DNA from: Aralia elata
Lineage: Eukaryota; Streptophyta; Magnoliopsida; Apiales; Araliaceae
Length of the DNA: 64,000 nt
NCBI GenBank assembly: GCA_034770075.1
Contig: CM068386.1
Coordinates: 42,941,990-43,005,989 of the forward strand
Direction: 5' to 3'
The translations under genes were made by a program, and so were the position numbers. Position 1 is the first letter of the stretch, and every line of letters starts with the position of its first letter. Below the pieces are notes generated by a model. It saw nothing but the letters and a program-made list of their open reading frames with translations, did no database searches and was not told where the DNA came from. Shown here piece after piece: positions 33,450 through 45,112 of this stretch.

Positions 33450-35493
33450 TGTCGACGCCGGGTTTCGCTTCGTGGGTCCTTTTAGTCTTTTCCAATTTTA
33501 GCCTCTTGACTAAATGATTTTTGGAAAAGGTCGGCATTAATGTCGACGGGGTTTTGAAAGATCATTTTTTATGATGAGCCAATTAACCAGAGTCGCCAGT
33601 TGGTATATTTGAAATGGATGTACCAACTCATCCAAGTTTTCGTTTTTTATAAATCGCTGGCTCATATGTGACTCCGAATTAATTGGTCTGCGAACCGAGA
33701 TTCATAGAGTTCGGGGGCTTGCTTAAGTGAAGGGAAGGTGTTAGGCACCCCTCGACTTCCGTGAAATACGGTTACCGCAATCTTGATGCTGTCCTATCTT
33801 TTAATTCATGAAATGTGTATATGTGCAGGTGTGTGTGTGTGTGTGTGTGTGTGCTTATGTGAATGTTGTGGTGAGTTTGTATGAAAGAATCATTTGGATT
33901 TTTGGGAAAGTCGTGCTTTAATTTGGGAACGCTTCGGAATATCTTTTCGGCATACACGAGAAAGCTTTATGAAAGAGGTTTGATTTAAATTGTCAAAATT
34001 AGGAGATTTTCATTAGGTGACGTTTTGGCAAAAGAGGATTTTATTAAGCCTTAGCAAAAATAGGAATCGAGATTTATACGTTGCTTTCATAAATGATGGG
34101 CAATTTCTAGGATCTCTTTCGCCCTATACATCAAGGTTTAATAAAACCTTTTATTTCTTTTATAAAACCCATTTTTGTGACATTTGAAAATAACCTCTTT
34201 TTAGCTTTCTCGTAGAATAGGAATCAATTTTCATTAGCATTTCCAATTTTTAGCCTCGTGATGCTAATATCCTACTTTGATTGATTTTAGAAAAGATCTT
34301 TATCGTTTAATCTTTTGAAACCATTTTGGTGTCACGAAATATAATCAAGCATAAACATGCGTTGGGGCTATCCACGGGCATGTAAGCCATCAAAATATCC
34401 CCAAACGCCAACAATCACATATTCCACTAATACGAGGCCTTAAACCCGATTCTCGTCTTAACGTCGTTTTAAGGCCCAACGGTTACATATTACAAAAACG
34501 AGCACCCTGAATCTATACATACATCAAAACGTCCATTATCGGATTTAAACCACGGGGTCGCGTTCCTAGGCTCACACGAGATTATGACATGCCCACAAAA
34601 TGAATACTACATAATTAGCCAACCCGGATTTATCTAATACACCATGATATCCTAAAATGACAATCTAAATAAATTACACCCAATGAACCACCATAAACAA
34701 GCTAGAAATTTCATCAATTGGATATCCTCGGGTTATTAGGAAGAATTTTGTTCCGATGGAACCCTCACCAATAATCCCTAATCCATGATTATTCAACAAG
34801 ATACATGAAAGTTACATCTAATTTATTCAATCAATATGACATGAATTGCTAGAACAAATAGAAATTTTCACCTTGCAATTGATCTCAAATGGATGTGAAC
34901 TTGTGTATTTGAATAGGATAAGGAGTGTATTTGATACAACAAAAATCAAAAGAATTAAATCCTCTCTTTTTTCTTCTCCTTTCTCCCTATTTTGTTGCAA
35001 AATCTAGCTATTTTCTCTCTATTTCCGTGCTTTTGCTGCTGCAGAAATTCTCCTTCTTCAAAAACTGCTGAACTCCCTCTATGCTGCACGAAACTGGGCT
35101 GAAATAGGCTGGTTGGCCGCCTGCCTTCCACTCACCCCGATTTCGAGTTCCGTGTTTTCAAAGGGCGCACTATTTGGCCGCAGATCAATCCACGGCTGGA
35201 CGGTTTGACTTTCTCGTTTTTCGTGCCACGCCTCGATTTTCGCGCCATAACGTCGGTTTTCGCTGACAGGCTCGTATTCGGCAGTCCGGGAAATTCCGGG
35301 AGACGTGCCACCTCATTCGGGGATGTCTGCTCTGGATGGCCTTATTGTCACGTCAGCTTTGGTCGCCAAACATTGCGGTGGTGTCGGGCGCTCGCACTTG
35401 TGCCCCCTCCTTCGCTCCCGCAAGCCGGTTCAATTGATGATTTTGCCCTCCTGTCATGGTTAGTACAGGGAACGCAAAATTTGGGTGTCTACA
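33450..35493 (-). mobile_element. 5' LTR of Tat-1
   Basis: Same ends as the 3' LTR. It has a longer (GT)n run at about 33830-33852 and lacks the 14-bp duplication. The GC-rich palindromic motif is at about 35177-35200. The right end GGTGTCTACA at 35493 is followed by the TSD ATATA. Confidence 0.95.
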
Positions 35494-36491
35494 ATATATT
35501 CTACAGAGGAGACTATAACCGATAATGGGAGCTAGAACCTGACACGAAAATAATTTTAGATTAAGCGTTGGTGATTTCGAGGTCGGGAGTTCGGGTCCCA
35601 GTTATATTAGGAACTTTGACTTCGGATCGGTTTACGATCAGGAGATAAGGCCATATTCATCCAGGGAGATTAGGGTTTGGTACAGAACCAAACCCAGAGA
35701 AGCTATTAATGCCTTCGGGTTCGGGAGTTCGACCCAAATGTCCCGCTACCTTCAAGGATTAGACTTCGGACACCATTTTGAAACCTCTTCGTAGTTAGGG
35801 GTCGGATGAACTTATGTTCGGCTTTGGGAGTTAGGAGTTTGGGTTCGGAGGACGGACTTATCGGTTCGTGTTTGTCATTCTTATCCTTTGATAGGTTTCG
35901 TGTTCCATGCAACTAATAGGATGGGTATCTACTTATCTGAAACGTATTATCATAACGACGTACTCAAGGCCTTAGGCTTGGCTTGAGGTCAGTCACGGAT
36001 ATCAAGCAAGTTGACACACAGACAGGTATCTTAACTACCTTAGTGCAGTTCACAGAGTCAACATTCATTGTAGGTTCCACTAGGACTCGGTCACGAGTTC
36101 TACCGTCCACCCTTAAGGTTTACATCGTTTCATGGTCATAACACACTGCATGCATGCTTATGCAGTTTTGATTCCTAGTACTTATCTTAATGAAGTGTAC
36201 GTTGCCATTCTTATAATTCTCCTTTAAGTCATTAATTCATTAAGGCATATACAACACATAGTTTCTTAATACCCAACTCATACATATTATGTTACCCAAC
36301 CCATAAGGGACTAACTGACTTAATCAAAAGGAAAATGCTTAAAGTAACAGGATCATACCTTCTTGAAGCAAGACTTATATAAGCTATTCACTCTCCTTTT
36401 CCTTGCTAACTCCTCGGGTTTCTCTCTCTTTCTCTCTCTCTATTTCAGACTTAACAATCCCGGCAAGCTCTACAGAATGACTTGGGGTCTC

Positions 36492-36499
36492 TATTTATA
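36492..36499 (-). promoter_or_regulatory. TATA box of chromovirus A 5' LTR
   Basis: Minus strand CCCTATAAATAGAGACC, a typical plant TATA context, followed downstream by the CT/GA-rich leader. Confidence 0.65.
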
Positions 36500-36671
36500 G
36501 GGAAACTATTGCCCAATCATTAGTCATTACCCAGACCTTTGGACTGGTTCATACAGAATTACTCGTCGGTTAAGAAGGATTAGGTGAAAAGTTTCCACCA
36601 ACCCCGTCTCAGCCCATGCACCCAGTAATCATGATTTAACCTAGGGAACCGCTATTTCCATAACAGAAAAT

Positions 36672-36766
36672 GATATTTCCACAACAAAAGTGTCGCTATA
36701 GATCCTATAGCGGCGGTTTTCACTGTCGTTAAACATTTACAACGACACTTTTATTGTGGAAATATC
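36672..36766. mobile_element. Inverted repeat, candidate MITE
   Basis: Arms of 24 bp at 36672-36695 and 36743-36766 (starting GATATTTCCACAA) pair with one mismatch. Inside is a second perfect hairpin, CGCTATAG (36694-36701) and CTATAGCG (36705-36712). Further partial copies of the arm word TTTCCACAAC / GTTGTGGAAAT lie just outside. Family and TSD not determined. Confidence 0.6.
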
Positions 36767-37415
36767 AAATAGTGTTGTGGAAATATCAGTTTTCTTTAAC
36801 CTATTGTTAAGAAACTTAGGGAATAGGCCATTAACCTAGATCGAATGATTGAACTCAACAGTGTTGGGATTATAAAATTCAAATTGGTGAACTGCCGATT
36901 AGAAAATGTTCAGCTACTTAGGGCCAATCCCCTTCTTGGGCTTACCGATCCGCATGTGAGACTAACAATATTACTGGTATTAATCCAAAGCTTGCTGGGC
37001 TAGAAACTAGGTACATATATAACCATTACACCCCCATCGGGCCAGAATAAGCACTAATTAGGTACTAGCAACCCAACATAGAGTGATTGGGGTCAAATTG
37101 AACCCTCCACCGAGTTATTCCTAACTGGACTTATTCCTCTAACACATAATTATTATAATCACACATAATGTTAATACCCATCTTCTAAATTAATCTCCTT
37201 CCATAATCTGAAATTGATTCATCATGAATCATTATGCCACACATGGTTCATTCTCTCAAGCTTAGTTAATTTATAACTTAAGCTTGTCACACATCATAAT
37301 TTCATTTGTACATTATGTTTACATAGTACACATAATCGCATATAAATACACATATAAAGAAAATATTCCTCATTTTATTAATAAAACGTTTCCTGAAAAA
37401 ATACTGGTTATTACA

Positions 37416-40400
37416 TCGGGGGCTTGCTTAAGCGAATGAAAAGTGTTAGGCACCCCCCAACTTCCGTGAAATCACGGTTACCGCATCTTGATGTTTTTCT
37501 ATGTGTGAAATGTGTATGTGTATGTGTGTGATTTTAAAAGAAATCGCTATCTATCTTTGGGTCGAAATCGTGAGAGGTGCGTTATTTTGAAAGTAACTTA
37601 AAACCTCTTTGAACCTATGTACGAGGGATTTGATTTAAAGAAAAGGTTTATTTTAGCTTTTAGTTGATAAAACATTTTGGGGTGACGTTTTGGAAAATTC
37701 AATTTTCAAACCCCTCGCTAAATAGGAATCGAGATTCTTTGTTACATTCAGTTTTAATTTAAAGTCGTCTTACTAACTCAATGCGATTTGATTTTTAAAG
37801 ATCTTTGCTGTTTTGTTAAAAAAATTATTTTTGGTGATAAATGGGAAGTTAAGCATCAAAATAGGGTCGGGGATGATCCGTGGGCATGAAAGCCATCTCA
37901 ATAGTCCCGAACACCTACAATCGTAATTTTCACTATCATGGGGCCTTAAATTCGGTTTTCATGAGATGGAACCCTCGATACCGTTTTAAGGCCCAAATTT
38001 ACATTTACAATGATCAGATAATAACTTTACAATAAAAATAATGTCTATTGTGGGAATCATGCCAGGATCCATTTCAAGGACCTTGACTCCAATATTCCTA
38101 GGCTCACATCGTGATAAATAATACATTAAAAAAGGAAATAAATAAAGGAGATCTAGGAAGGGGCTCCCGTAACCCAATCCCGTAGATCGCACAATCGAAG
38201 CCGACATCACGAGGTACCATGTGTATTGATGAGATTCATTAACGGGGCATATATTCGTGGGAATAGATATGTAGATCTGAGGTTCCCTAGATCTATACAA
38301 TGACATAATCGGGATTTTAGACCAAAAGCATATGAAAATATATCCTAAAACCGCTATCAGGTGATTCAATTGTTAGAATCCCTAGCGCGATTAGTTAGGA
38401 CCTCCTCCCCACTAGATATGGATCTAGGATTTTGCGGGTTGCTTACAAAATCGACTTAAAATATTATAAATGACTAGATCCACAATAGATCTAAGCAGGA
38501 TCTAGCAGAAAGGTTAACGCTTTGAACTTTGAAACCGTTAATAAACTAGATTCAAGCTAAATCTAGGGTGGATCTAGTGAAAAGATTCAAACTTTGACAA
38601 CGGCAAGATAAAACTACTAATAAAACAATATAAGTCTAAAGGGAACTTAGTAGATGATATGATAATTGAAAGATAAACAAAATTTAAGCACAACAATGGA
38701 CATAACACAAAAGATCTAATAGATCTACATTGAATTTACAAGAAAGATTGTTTCTTTCACCTTGGGGAACAAGATTTGATACCTCCTTGCTCTCAAATGT
38801 GTATAAATCTAGCTAATCTAATTTAAAGTTGGAGAAAATCTAACAAATTTGAGCCAAATCCCGAGCTTCTCTCTCTAAGATACTTTACTTTCTCTCTCTA
38901 AGATTTCTCTTTTTTTAAAAAAATTCTGTTGAAAATCAACATTTATAAGCTTCCCTAGGCAGCCGCAGGTGCATCTACGGTTGGCCGCATGTACATCTAC
39001 GGCTGGTCGCAGGTGCATCTGTGGCTGGCCCAGGTGGGCCCACGCATCTTGGTTTTCGTGTCGTGTCATGTCGTTGGTTTGTCATCTCGTTTGCTAGAAT
39101 GTTTGTAACTTTCAATTCGGGAAGAGTTGGGAGATGTTGAGCTAAATCTATACTAGCAATTTATGTGCAAGTATACACGGTCCACAAGTAATAAAGTAAA
39201 AGTAGAGTTATCGATCCCACGAGGAATAATCTAGTAAATTAATTAATCATTCCAATTACCAACCATTGACTAACCCAATTCTATTTAAACAAACGAATTT
39301 ACCAAGATTATCAAAATTGATTAACGAATTAACTACGAATATAACTATGAAAATGAAATATCAAGATTACAATTTCCCCCGATGATGTTCCCAATGTTCA
39401 CTCCCTATTTAATTAGTCAATTGTTGCAATTTGTTAACTAAGAATTCATAAGTATTTATCTAACTTATTTCTAAATTAAATAAGTGTCTTCATTCCTAAT
39501 TAATTCACTATATTCCCATGTGAATAATTAACAATGAAGCAATAATCACCAATTCTTATACAAGTTAATGCGGCAATTAGGTATATTCCTATCCCTCTTG
39601 CAAATTAGATATTCACTACTTAGAAGAATAAATCCAATACATGTATCATATTCCACATCCAATCTAGAATCAGTATTCCTATATCATCTAAATCACAAGA
39701 TTAATTGCTGGCCACATAATTATTGAATGAAATACAAAATATGATAAACAATCTTGCAAACAATTGATAATAATCAAAAAGCGAATAAATTAATTAAATC
39801 CAATCATCGGGTTCCATTGCAATCTTGAATACGAATTTAGTTCATGAATAAGGAAAAAGAGAAACATCACATTATACATCATCATTTTAAAGTATAAGAG
39901 TGTAAAAGAAGGATAAGAAAAAGAATCTGTAGTAAGGCTTCCGCTGAGATACTCCAGATCTTGATCTTCCGTCTTCTCCAGAAAATATGTTGAATATAAT
40001 GTTCTGCCTCCTTTTCTCTCCCTAACCTTAGATGTGTTCTACCCTTCTGCAAACCTAATTTTATGTGTATTTATAGCCTTTATGTAGCTTGGTAAACATA
40101 TAACCCAATTAGGAATCAATATAGCAAGACCCAAGTCAATTAGAAGTGAAAAATCAGCAAAATTCCGCTCCAGCGCGACAAGAGCCGCGACTATCCAAAC
40201 CAGAGCCGCGGCTTTCACTAAAGTGCCGCGGCTCTCCTGTTCATGTAGAAAATTTCGTTAGCTTCGTTTTGACAGGTAGCTCGTCCCGTAACTCTTTCCG
40301 GATAAAAAGTTATGACCATTTTACTAATGGACGTCCGTACAAGACTCCAACTCCAACTAGCTTTACTTTGAGATAGTGTTTAGAGATTCAAACGCACTTG

Positions 40401-41017
40401 AATTTTTGCAAACCATACATTTCTGGAAAGCTTAAGACGTCCTCTACAACTTTATGAAGACCATTTTCTCATTCAGAAATTCTAACACCATCCAATTCTC
40501 CATTGAAGCTCTGAAGGTCAATCCTCCGAAAAGCTAAAAATTACAATGCTTCTCCAATTTGACTAAAATGCAACCAAATAGCTAAAATACAACCAAATGA
40601 CTTCTAACTTCATTTCCTACATAAAAACATAAAAATACATAAAAAAAGAATAGAAAATACTCGAAAACTCACAAATCATCAAGTCAAATGTACTCAATTC
40701 ATAGGTATAAAACCCACTCATTAGGAGACGTGCCATACCATTCTGAAAAGCTCTTTCCGAGGGCTAGGCAATAACATATGGTTCGGCCAATTCCGAATCC
40801 AGAAAGATAGAGCAAATTACAAAAATGGATCTTTCCGCTGATGTCAGTTAGTCGACCGTCATGCCTTGGATAACTTGTCACTCCGCAGTCATTGAGATGG
40901 CTTTGTGCATGTTGATTTGAGTCCCGAAATTCTCTGTTTGGTTGTCCTCTAGTCAAAATGACTATTTTGCCCTCCTGCCAATGTTAGAAGATATATGCAA
41001 ACTTTCGGGTGTCTACA
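37416..41017 (-). mobile_element. 3' LTR of Tat-2 (truncated at left, with nested solo LTR)
   Basis: Contains CTTGCTTAAGCGAATG...TGTTAGGCACCCCCC, homologous to about 270 bp inside the Tat-1 LTR, and ends GGTGTCTACA at 41017. The first 270 bp are cut off by chromovirus A. GC-rich palindromic repeats lie at 38955-39030. A solo LTR occupies 39135-40723. Confidence 0.85.
39135..40723 (-). mobile_element. Solo Athila-like LTR, TSD GGAGA
   Basis: Exact GGAGA repeats at 39130-39134 and 40724-40728. Read on the minus strand it starts TAATGAGTGGGTTTTATACC and ends TAGCTCAACA. It matches the TGATGAGTGTGTTTTATA LTR family at 42965, 46116 and 58722, with the first G mutated to A. The full length is 1589 bp, giving the likely size of the complete LTR of this family. 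A GC-rich block with AGCCGCGGCT-type words lies at 40160-40235. Confidence 0.85.
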
Positions 41018-42077
41018 GATGTCCCTCTTTATCATGTTTATGCAATTCAATAAAATGAGCATGACAAAGATATAGGCACTCAATGCATGATATGATATTT
41101 TTGATAATGCAAGATAATCATACAAACGAATGCAAGTCAATTATCTCATAATGCGATGAGAGTGAAATGTTTTAAAACTTCTTAATGTTATATGATCTTG
41201 TTGGGGAAATTGTTATTAAATTGACATTATCGGGTTTTGCCCCCGTTTCGCCTGTTGAGTTGGGTCATCGGGTCTCGTCCCCTAATTCTTTTGTTGAGTC
41301 TCATCCCCAATGGGCTTAATCACCAAGTCTTGTCCCTGACGCTTCTTTGTTGAGTCTCATCCCCAACGGGTTTAATCACCAGGTCTCGTCCCTGACGTTT
41401 CTTTGTTAAGTCTCGTCCCCAACGGATTTAATCACCAAGTCTCGTCCCTAATGTTCCTTTATTAAGTCTCATCCCCAATGAGTTTAATCACCAGGTCTTG
41501 TCCATGACGTTTCTTTGTTGAGTCTCGTCCCTAACGGGTTTAATCACTAGGTCTCGTCCTTGACGTTCCTTTGTTGAGTCTCGTCCCCAACAGGTTTAAA
41601 AGAGGGTAGGTTTTTCTTCAGTGTTAACCCATTCTTGATTTTTTTTTTGCCATTTTTCATCAATGGATATCTTAAGACCCTTTGCCGTTAGATATCAGAT
41701 TTCAGATTCTCGCGATCGTTATTGCCCGACATGATTAAATTTTTTTTTAGGCTTTGGAAACGTATTTTTACTCATGGTTACACCTCTTTGGACTGAAAAG
41801 GACGCATTTTGACCTCATGTGCATCAAAATAGGAGGGTTGGGGCCCACCGAGCTTGGCCGCAGGTGCATTTGCAGCTGGCCGCAGATGCAGCCGCATCTG
41901 TGGCTGCCCGCATCGGGTATATCCCACTCGCGCGGCTCATTTCTTTCATTTTTCTTGTGTTCTTTTACTTCTTCTTTTCATATTCTCCCGCTTTTCCACG
42001 CGAAGTTTCGCACATTCTGCTCCATGGGATCTAATTTTGCTATTTCCGTCTCCGTACATTTGTTCGTTTTCTCATAG
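41018..42077 (+). other. Tat-2 3' region and leader of its antisense gene
   Basis: After the polypurine tract (41018-41031, minus) come a 56-bp tandem array (41293-41597), GC-rich palindromic repeats (41858-41905) and a donor-like ATAG|GTAACG at 42078 that starts the predicted 5'-UTR intron (42078-42672). The order equals that in Tat-1. Confidence 0.65.
41293..41597. repeat. 56-bp tandem array (Tat-2 3' region)
   Basis: Five full units plus a partial one, each starting GTTGAGTCTCGTCCCCAACG or similar and continuing TTAATCACCAGGTCTCGTCC. Each unit shows two related halves of 28 bp. A degenerate unit precedes the array. The sequence is unrelated to the Tat-1 array in the same position. Confidence 0.9.
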
Positions 42078-42964
42078 GTAACGTATTCATGTAACTTTTA
42101 CGTGTTTTCCATTTCATTTTGCCGCATTATAGATGCTAGTTAATTAGAATGAAATGTATCAATCATGTATGATCTAATGATTTGATAAAAATATTTTGTT
42201 TTGATGCATGCATGCATTTTAGTATATGGAACCCATGGATGTAAGAATTTTTGTAACATGAGATCGTTTGGCATACATTTTTGGTAAAAGATTACTTGTT
42301 TTAACATGAGAGTTGGCTTCTAATACAAGTTTCCTATTTTTGGGATATTTTTATTGATGTTATTCACCTTTTTGATTTATACTAGGATTTTGAAATCGTA
42401 AGGGTCGTATGTTATACCTATTTCTTGCGTTGTGCCTTGGGGACCTGTTAAATGGTCGCACATGCATGCCTGTGCTTATGAATAGTCTATATTTTAGGGG
42501 AGATTCTGCCGAAATTTTTTGAGAGTCAGATGATCGAGGTTAAGCACCTAGGGATGATAACGTAGGGTTCCCCCAAATGCTCGTGCAGACCATGCACGAT
42601 GCTATATCCAAATGCATTAATATAGGATTAGTTAGAATGTACCTCATGTTAAGATGGTTGATCATTGTTTAGCCATGGATTCAGGTAGTTCTTCGACCTA
42701 GCGAGCATCCTCGGGGGTTCGCCGTCGTAGGGGTACTACTGCTCCATCTCTTATTATTACTAGGCAGCCTCGGCGTTTGGTGGAGGCCTATATTCATCTG
42801 ATTGTTGCGGATCGCGCTGATGATGATGTCGTGGAGGAGGATCTTCCGGATATTAACGAGGCTATTCCACCTGTGTGCAGTCACTCACTTCCTGGCGCCC
42901 AAGTGGCTATTCCAAACCTTTTAGGGCTTGATCTGAGTCGTCATCTGTCGACGTACTTATGTGC

Positions 42965-43520
42965 TGATGAGTGTGTTTTATATACACAAATTGGGTACTT
43001 TTAGCCTTAATAATTTGTAAGTCTTTAGCTATTTCGTTTGGTTTTATGTGTTTTCATATTATTGTTGTGTAATATATTTTTTTATTACTTTTATATGTAT
43101 TTGTATGCTTTTATGTGTTTTTACTTTGTTTCGTAGGTATTGAAATAAAAGCCCTTGGGATCAATGCGTTTTCGGCGTGAATTTGGCATTTCAGCTGCTT
43201 GTTTCTCAATTTCACCCATGATGAAATCCGAATCTCTCAAAACTCAAAGAACGAAAGTTGTAGATTTTGATCTTAGCTTTCTAGAACATCCGGAATCATC
43301 CAATTTGAAGTTCGTATGAGAGAGTTATGATCATTTTACCGTCGAATTTTGCATACATTTTACGCAGTAGTTGCTTCGGGCTCAATTTGAGCCTTGCTCC
43401 CGCCTGTATCTCGTCAAGCTCCAGTTATGGAAGTTGTAGAGCTACTTCTTAGCTTTCCATAGCCTCCTTAATCGCCTTAATCCGAGTTCGGACGAAGAAG
43501 TTATGGCTATTTTACCAACA
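42965..43520 (+). mobile_element. 5' LTR of the gag-only element
   Basis: 556 bp. It corresponds to only the first third of the 1.6-kb LTR of the same family. It contains two copies of the AAGTTGTAGA...GTTATGnnCATTTTAC module (see findings). No clear TATAAATA box. Confidence 0.85.
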
Positions 43521-43526
43521 AATTTT

Positions 43527-43544
43527 TGGCGCCGTTGCCGGGGA
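43527..43544 (+). other. Primer binding site, tRNA-Asp type
   Basis: TGGCGCCGTTGCCGGGGA, six bases after the LTR end. It is the well-known Athila-type site. Confidence 0.9.
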
Positions 43545-43669
43545 ATTGCTTTTCTAGTGTTTTTCCGATATTAATTAGAATCAAATTGGTCTTAATTTAA
43601 ACTTGTATATAAATTTGTTTTTTGCTTTAGTTTAACACTTTTTATGCTTTCTTCTTTGCGAGGCACACA

Positions 43670-44839
43670 ATGGATGGCTATAATGATCAATGGTCGTACA
43701 CAACTATGACTCAACCAAAGGAGACGGGATTTGATGGACTCAATGCATTTTCTTCAATCTCAGCACAAATCAAGATACTTGAAAGGAAGTTGGATGCTTT
43801 TGAAGAAAAAAGCACTCAAAATAGAGTAATTACTTATGATTATTGTGCTGACAATCATCCGAGTCATCAATGCACTGTCAATTTTGAACCGGTACATTAC
43901 GGTGGTGATTTCCCCAACAGCCATGCTTATACTGATTATCACCAAGATTGGGGGTATCACCCGAATTTTTCATGGAGCTATAACTATGAAGATCAATACT
44001 ATGCTCCAAATCCAACGTACACACCGGAATTCTCATGTCCACCTACAATATCAGCACAAATTGAGACACTTTCGAGGAAGTTAGATATTGGCCATGATAA
44101 GGTTTTGAAACTCCACGAAGATTTTAATATGAGGAAGGAAGCATTATCTAAACAAATTACAAATCTGATGGAACTAATCATCAATACCTCATCCAATAGT
44201 CCGCAATTCTTGGATTTTGAGACTGACGGTGAGCCCGAGCCAAATATACAACTGGATGCGCCACAAGATGTCGACAAAGCGGAGACAAATGGGGCTATGG
44301 AAGATAAGGCCACCGAGGATCTAGCTGTAAGTGCTAACGAAGATGAGCCGATTGTATTAGTGCCCCAAGTACCTTCGTCGGCAAAATTCAAGAATCCAGT
44401 CAGTTTTGCAAAACCATGCCCAATTGGTAGTCATGTCGTCGGCAAAGCTCCTTTTGACATGAGAGCTAACATAAACTTGGAACAATGGTGGGCCGAGGAA
44501 AAGAAGAAAGAAGAAGAGCATGTTGTGCTTGTCAAGCCCCAATACCCCAATCTTATCATAGACACAACGGAAGAGGAAGCACCTAGTTTGTCAACGTTCG
44601 CAATTGGGCACTTATCTAAAAAGATCAAACTAGGTGATCTTGATATAATGACTCCTACTAAAGCAAAGCCCTCAAATGCTCCATTACTACCAATGGATGA
44701 AGCGGGCGGGGAAAGCTTCTTTGTGCCATTAATAGAAATCAAGTTTGGGGGTCACCAACCAGGCATGCATGCCATGCAAATCAAAGAAAGAACAGCGAGG
44801 CGGCATGCAATGGTCAATTTTGCGATTGAGCCAGATTGA
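43670..44839 (+). CDS. Gag-derived protein of the TR-GAG-like element
   Basis: Open frame of 389 codons starting MDGYNDQWSYTT. The segment CADNHPSHQC followed by an aromatic stretch ending HPNFSWSYN matches the zinc-knuckle and linker region of Athila gag (there usually CxxCGGxHxxxxC and ...GWRNHPNFSW), with the knuckle partly decayed. The motif SAQIKILERKLDAFEEKS, repeated later as SAQIETLSRKLDIGHDKV, suggests two coiled coils from a duplication. The second half is acidic and Pro-rich. It probably derives from gag; whether it still builds particles is unknown. It is intact, which fits recent mobility helped by a partner element. Confidence 0.7.
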   Translation: MDGYNDQWSYTTMTQPKETGFDGLNAFSSISAQIKILERKLDAFEEKSTQNRVITYDYCADNHPSHQCTVNFEPVHYGGDFPNSHAYTDYHQDWGYHPNFSWSYNYEDQYYAPNPTYTPEFSCPPTISAQIETLSRKLDIGHDKVLKLHEDFNMRKEALSKQITNLMELIINTSSNSPQFLDFETDGEPEPNIQLDAPQDVDKAETNGAMEDKATEDLAVSANEDEPIVLVPQVPSSAKFKNPVSFAKPCPIGSHVVGKAPFDMRANINLEQWWAEEKKKEEEHVVLVKPQYPNLIIDTTEEEAPSLSTFAIGHLSKKIKLGDLDIMTPTKAKPSNAPLLPMDEAGGESFFVPLIEIKFGGHQPGMHAMQIKERTARRHAMVNFAIEPD

Positions 44840-44883
44840 AATGAAATGGAGGAGTCGGGCTAACGACTTTAAACCAAGCGCTT

Positions 44884-44901
44884 CTTGGGAGGCAACCCAA
44901 G
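44884..44901 (+). other. Hairpin CTTGGG-AGGCAA-CCCAAG
   Basis: A perfect 6-bp stem with a 6-base loop, 45 bases after the stop codon. From memory the phrase CTTCTTGGGAGGCAACCCAAG is common in Athila-like elements. Confidence 0.6.
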
Positions 44902-45092
44902 TTTACTATTTTGTTTTTATTTTTGTTTGCTTGCATTTTAGTGGTTTAATTGCATTTTAATTTTTTTAGTCATTTGCTTTCAGGTACGCTCCCAACTTAG
45001 GGGTATTAAAAGATCATATCAATGGCGCTTGACACGGTTTCAGGGAAGTCTTCTATTTTAATTTTTCTTATATCAGACATGAGGAAAATGTC

Positions 45093-45112
45093 AAGTTTAA
45101 GTTTGGGGGTAG
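45093..45112 (+). other. Internal polypurine-tract-like copy
   Basis: AAGTTTAAGTTTGGGGGTAG repeats the 3' tract (TTTAAGTTTGGGGGTA at about 46098-46113) one kilobase upstream. Confidence 0.55.

Larger units (their letters stand above)
17542..35493 (-). mobile_element. Tat-1: complete Tat/Ogre-lineage Ty3 element with antisense genes
   Basis: A full element of 17,952 bp flanked by ATATA (17537-17541 and 35494-35498). LTRs are at 17542-19586 and 33450-35493. Gag-pol lies on the minus strand, with the primer site at 33430-33447 and the polypurine tract at 19587-19600. Tat-lineage hallmarks seen are large size, a G-patch in the gag-protease protein, two RNase H domains, a likely intron between protease and RT, and tandem repeats before the 3' LTR. 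Two plus-strand genes (PMD-like and DUF7745-like) lie between the end of pol and the tandem repeats. By eye I count about 26 substitutions between the two LTRs (just over 1%), so insertion is fairly young. Pol has three nonsense codons. Confidence 0.92.
35499..37415 (-). mobile_element. 5' LTR of chromovirus A, segment 3 of 3
   Basis: Remaining part of the LTR opened by Tat-1. Read on the minus strand it starts TGTAATAACCAG at 37415, next to Tat-2 sequence (TCGGG at 37416-37420). Segments 1-3 sum to about 3.5 kb, close to the other chromovirus LTRs here. It holds a TATA box at 36492-36499 and a CT-rich tract at 36419-36452. Confidence 0.75.
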
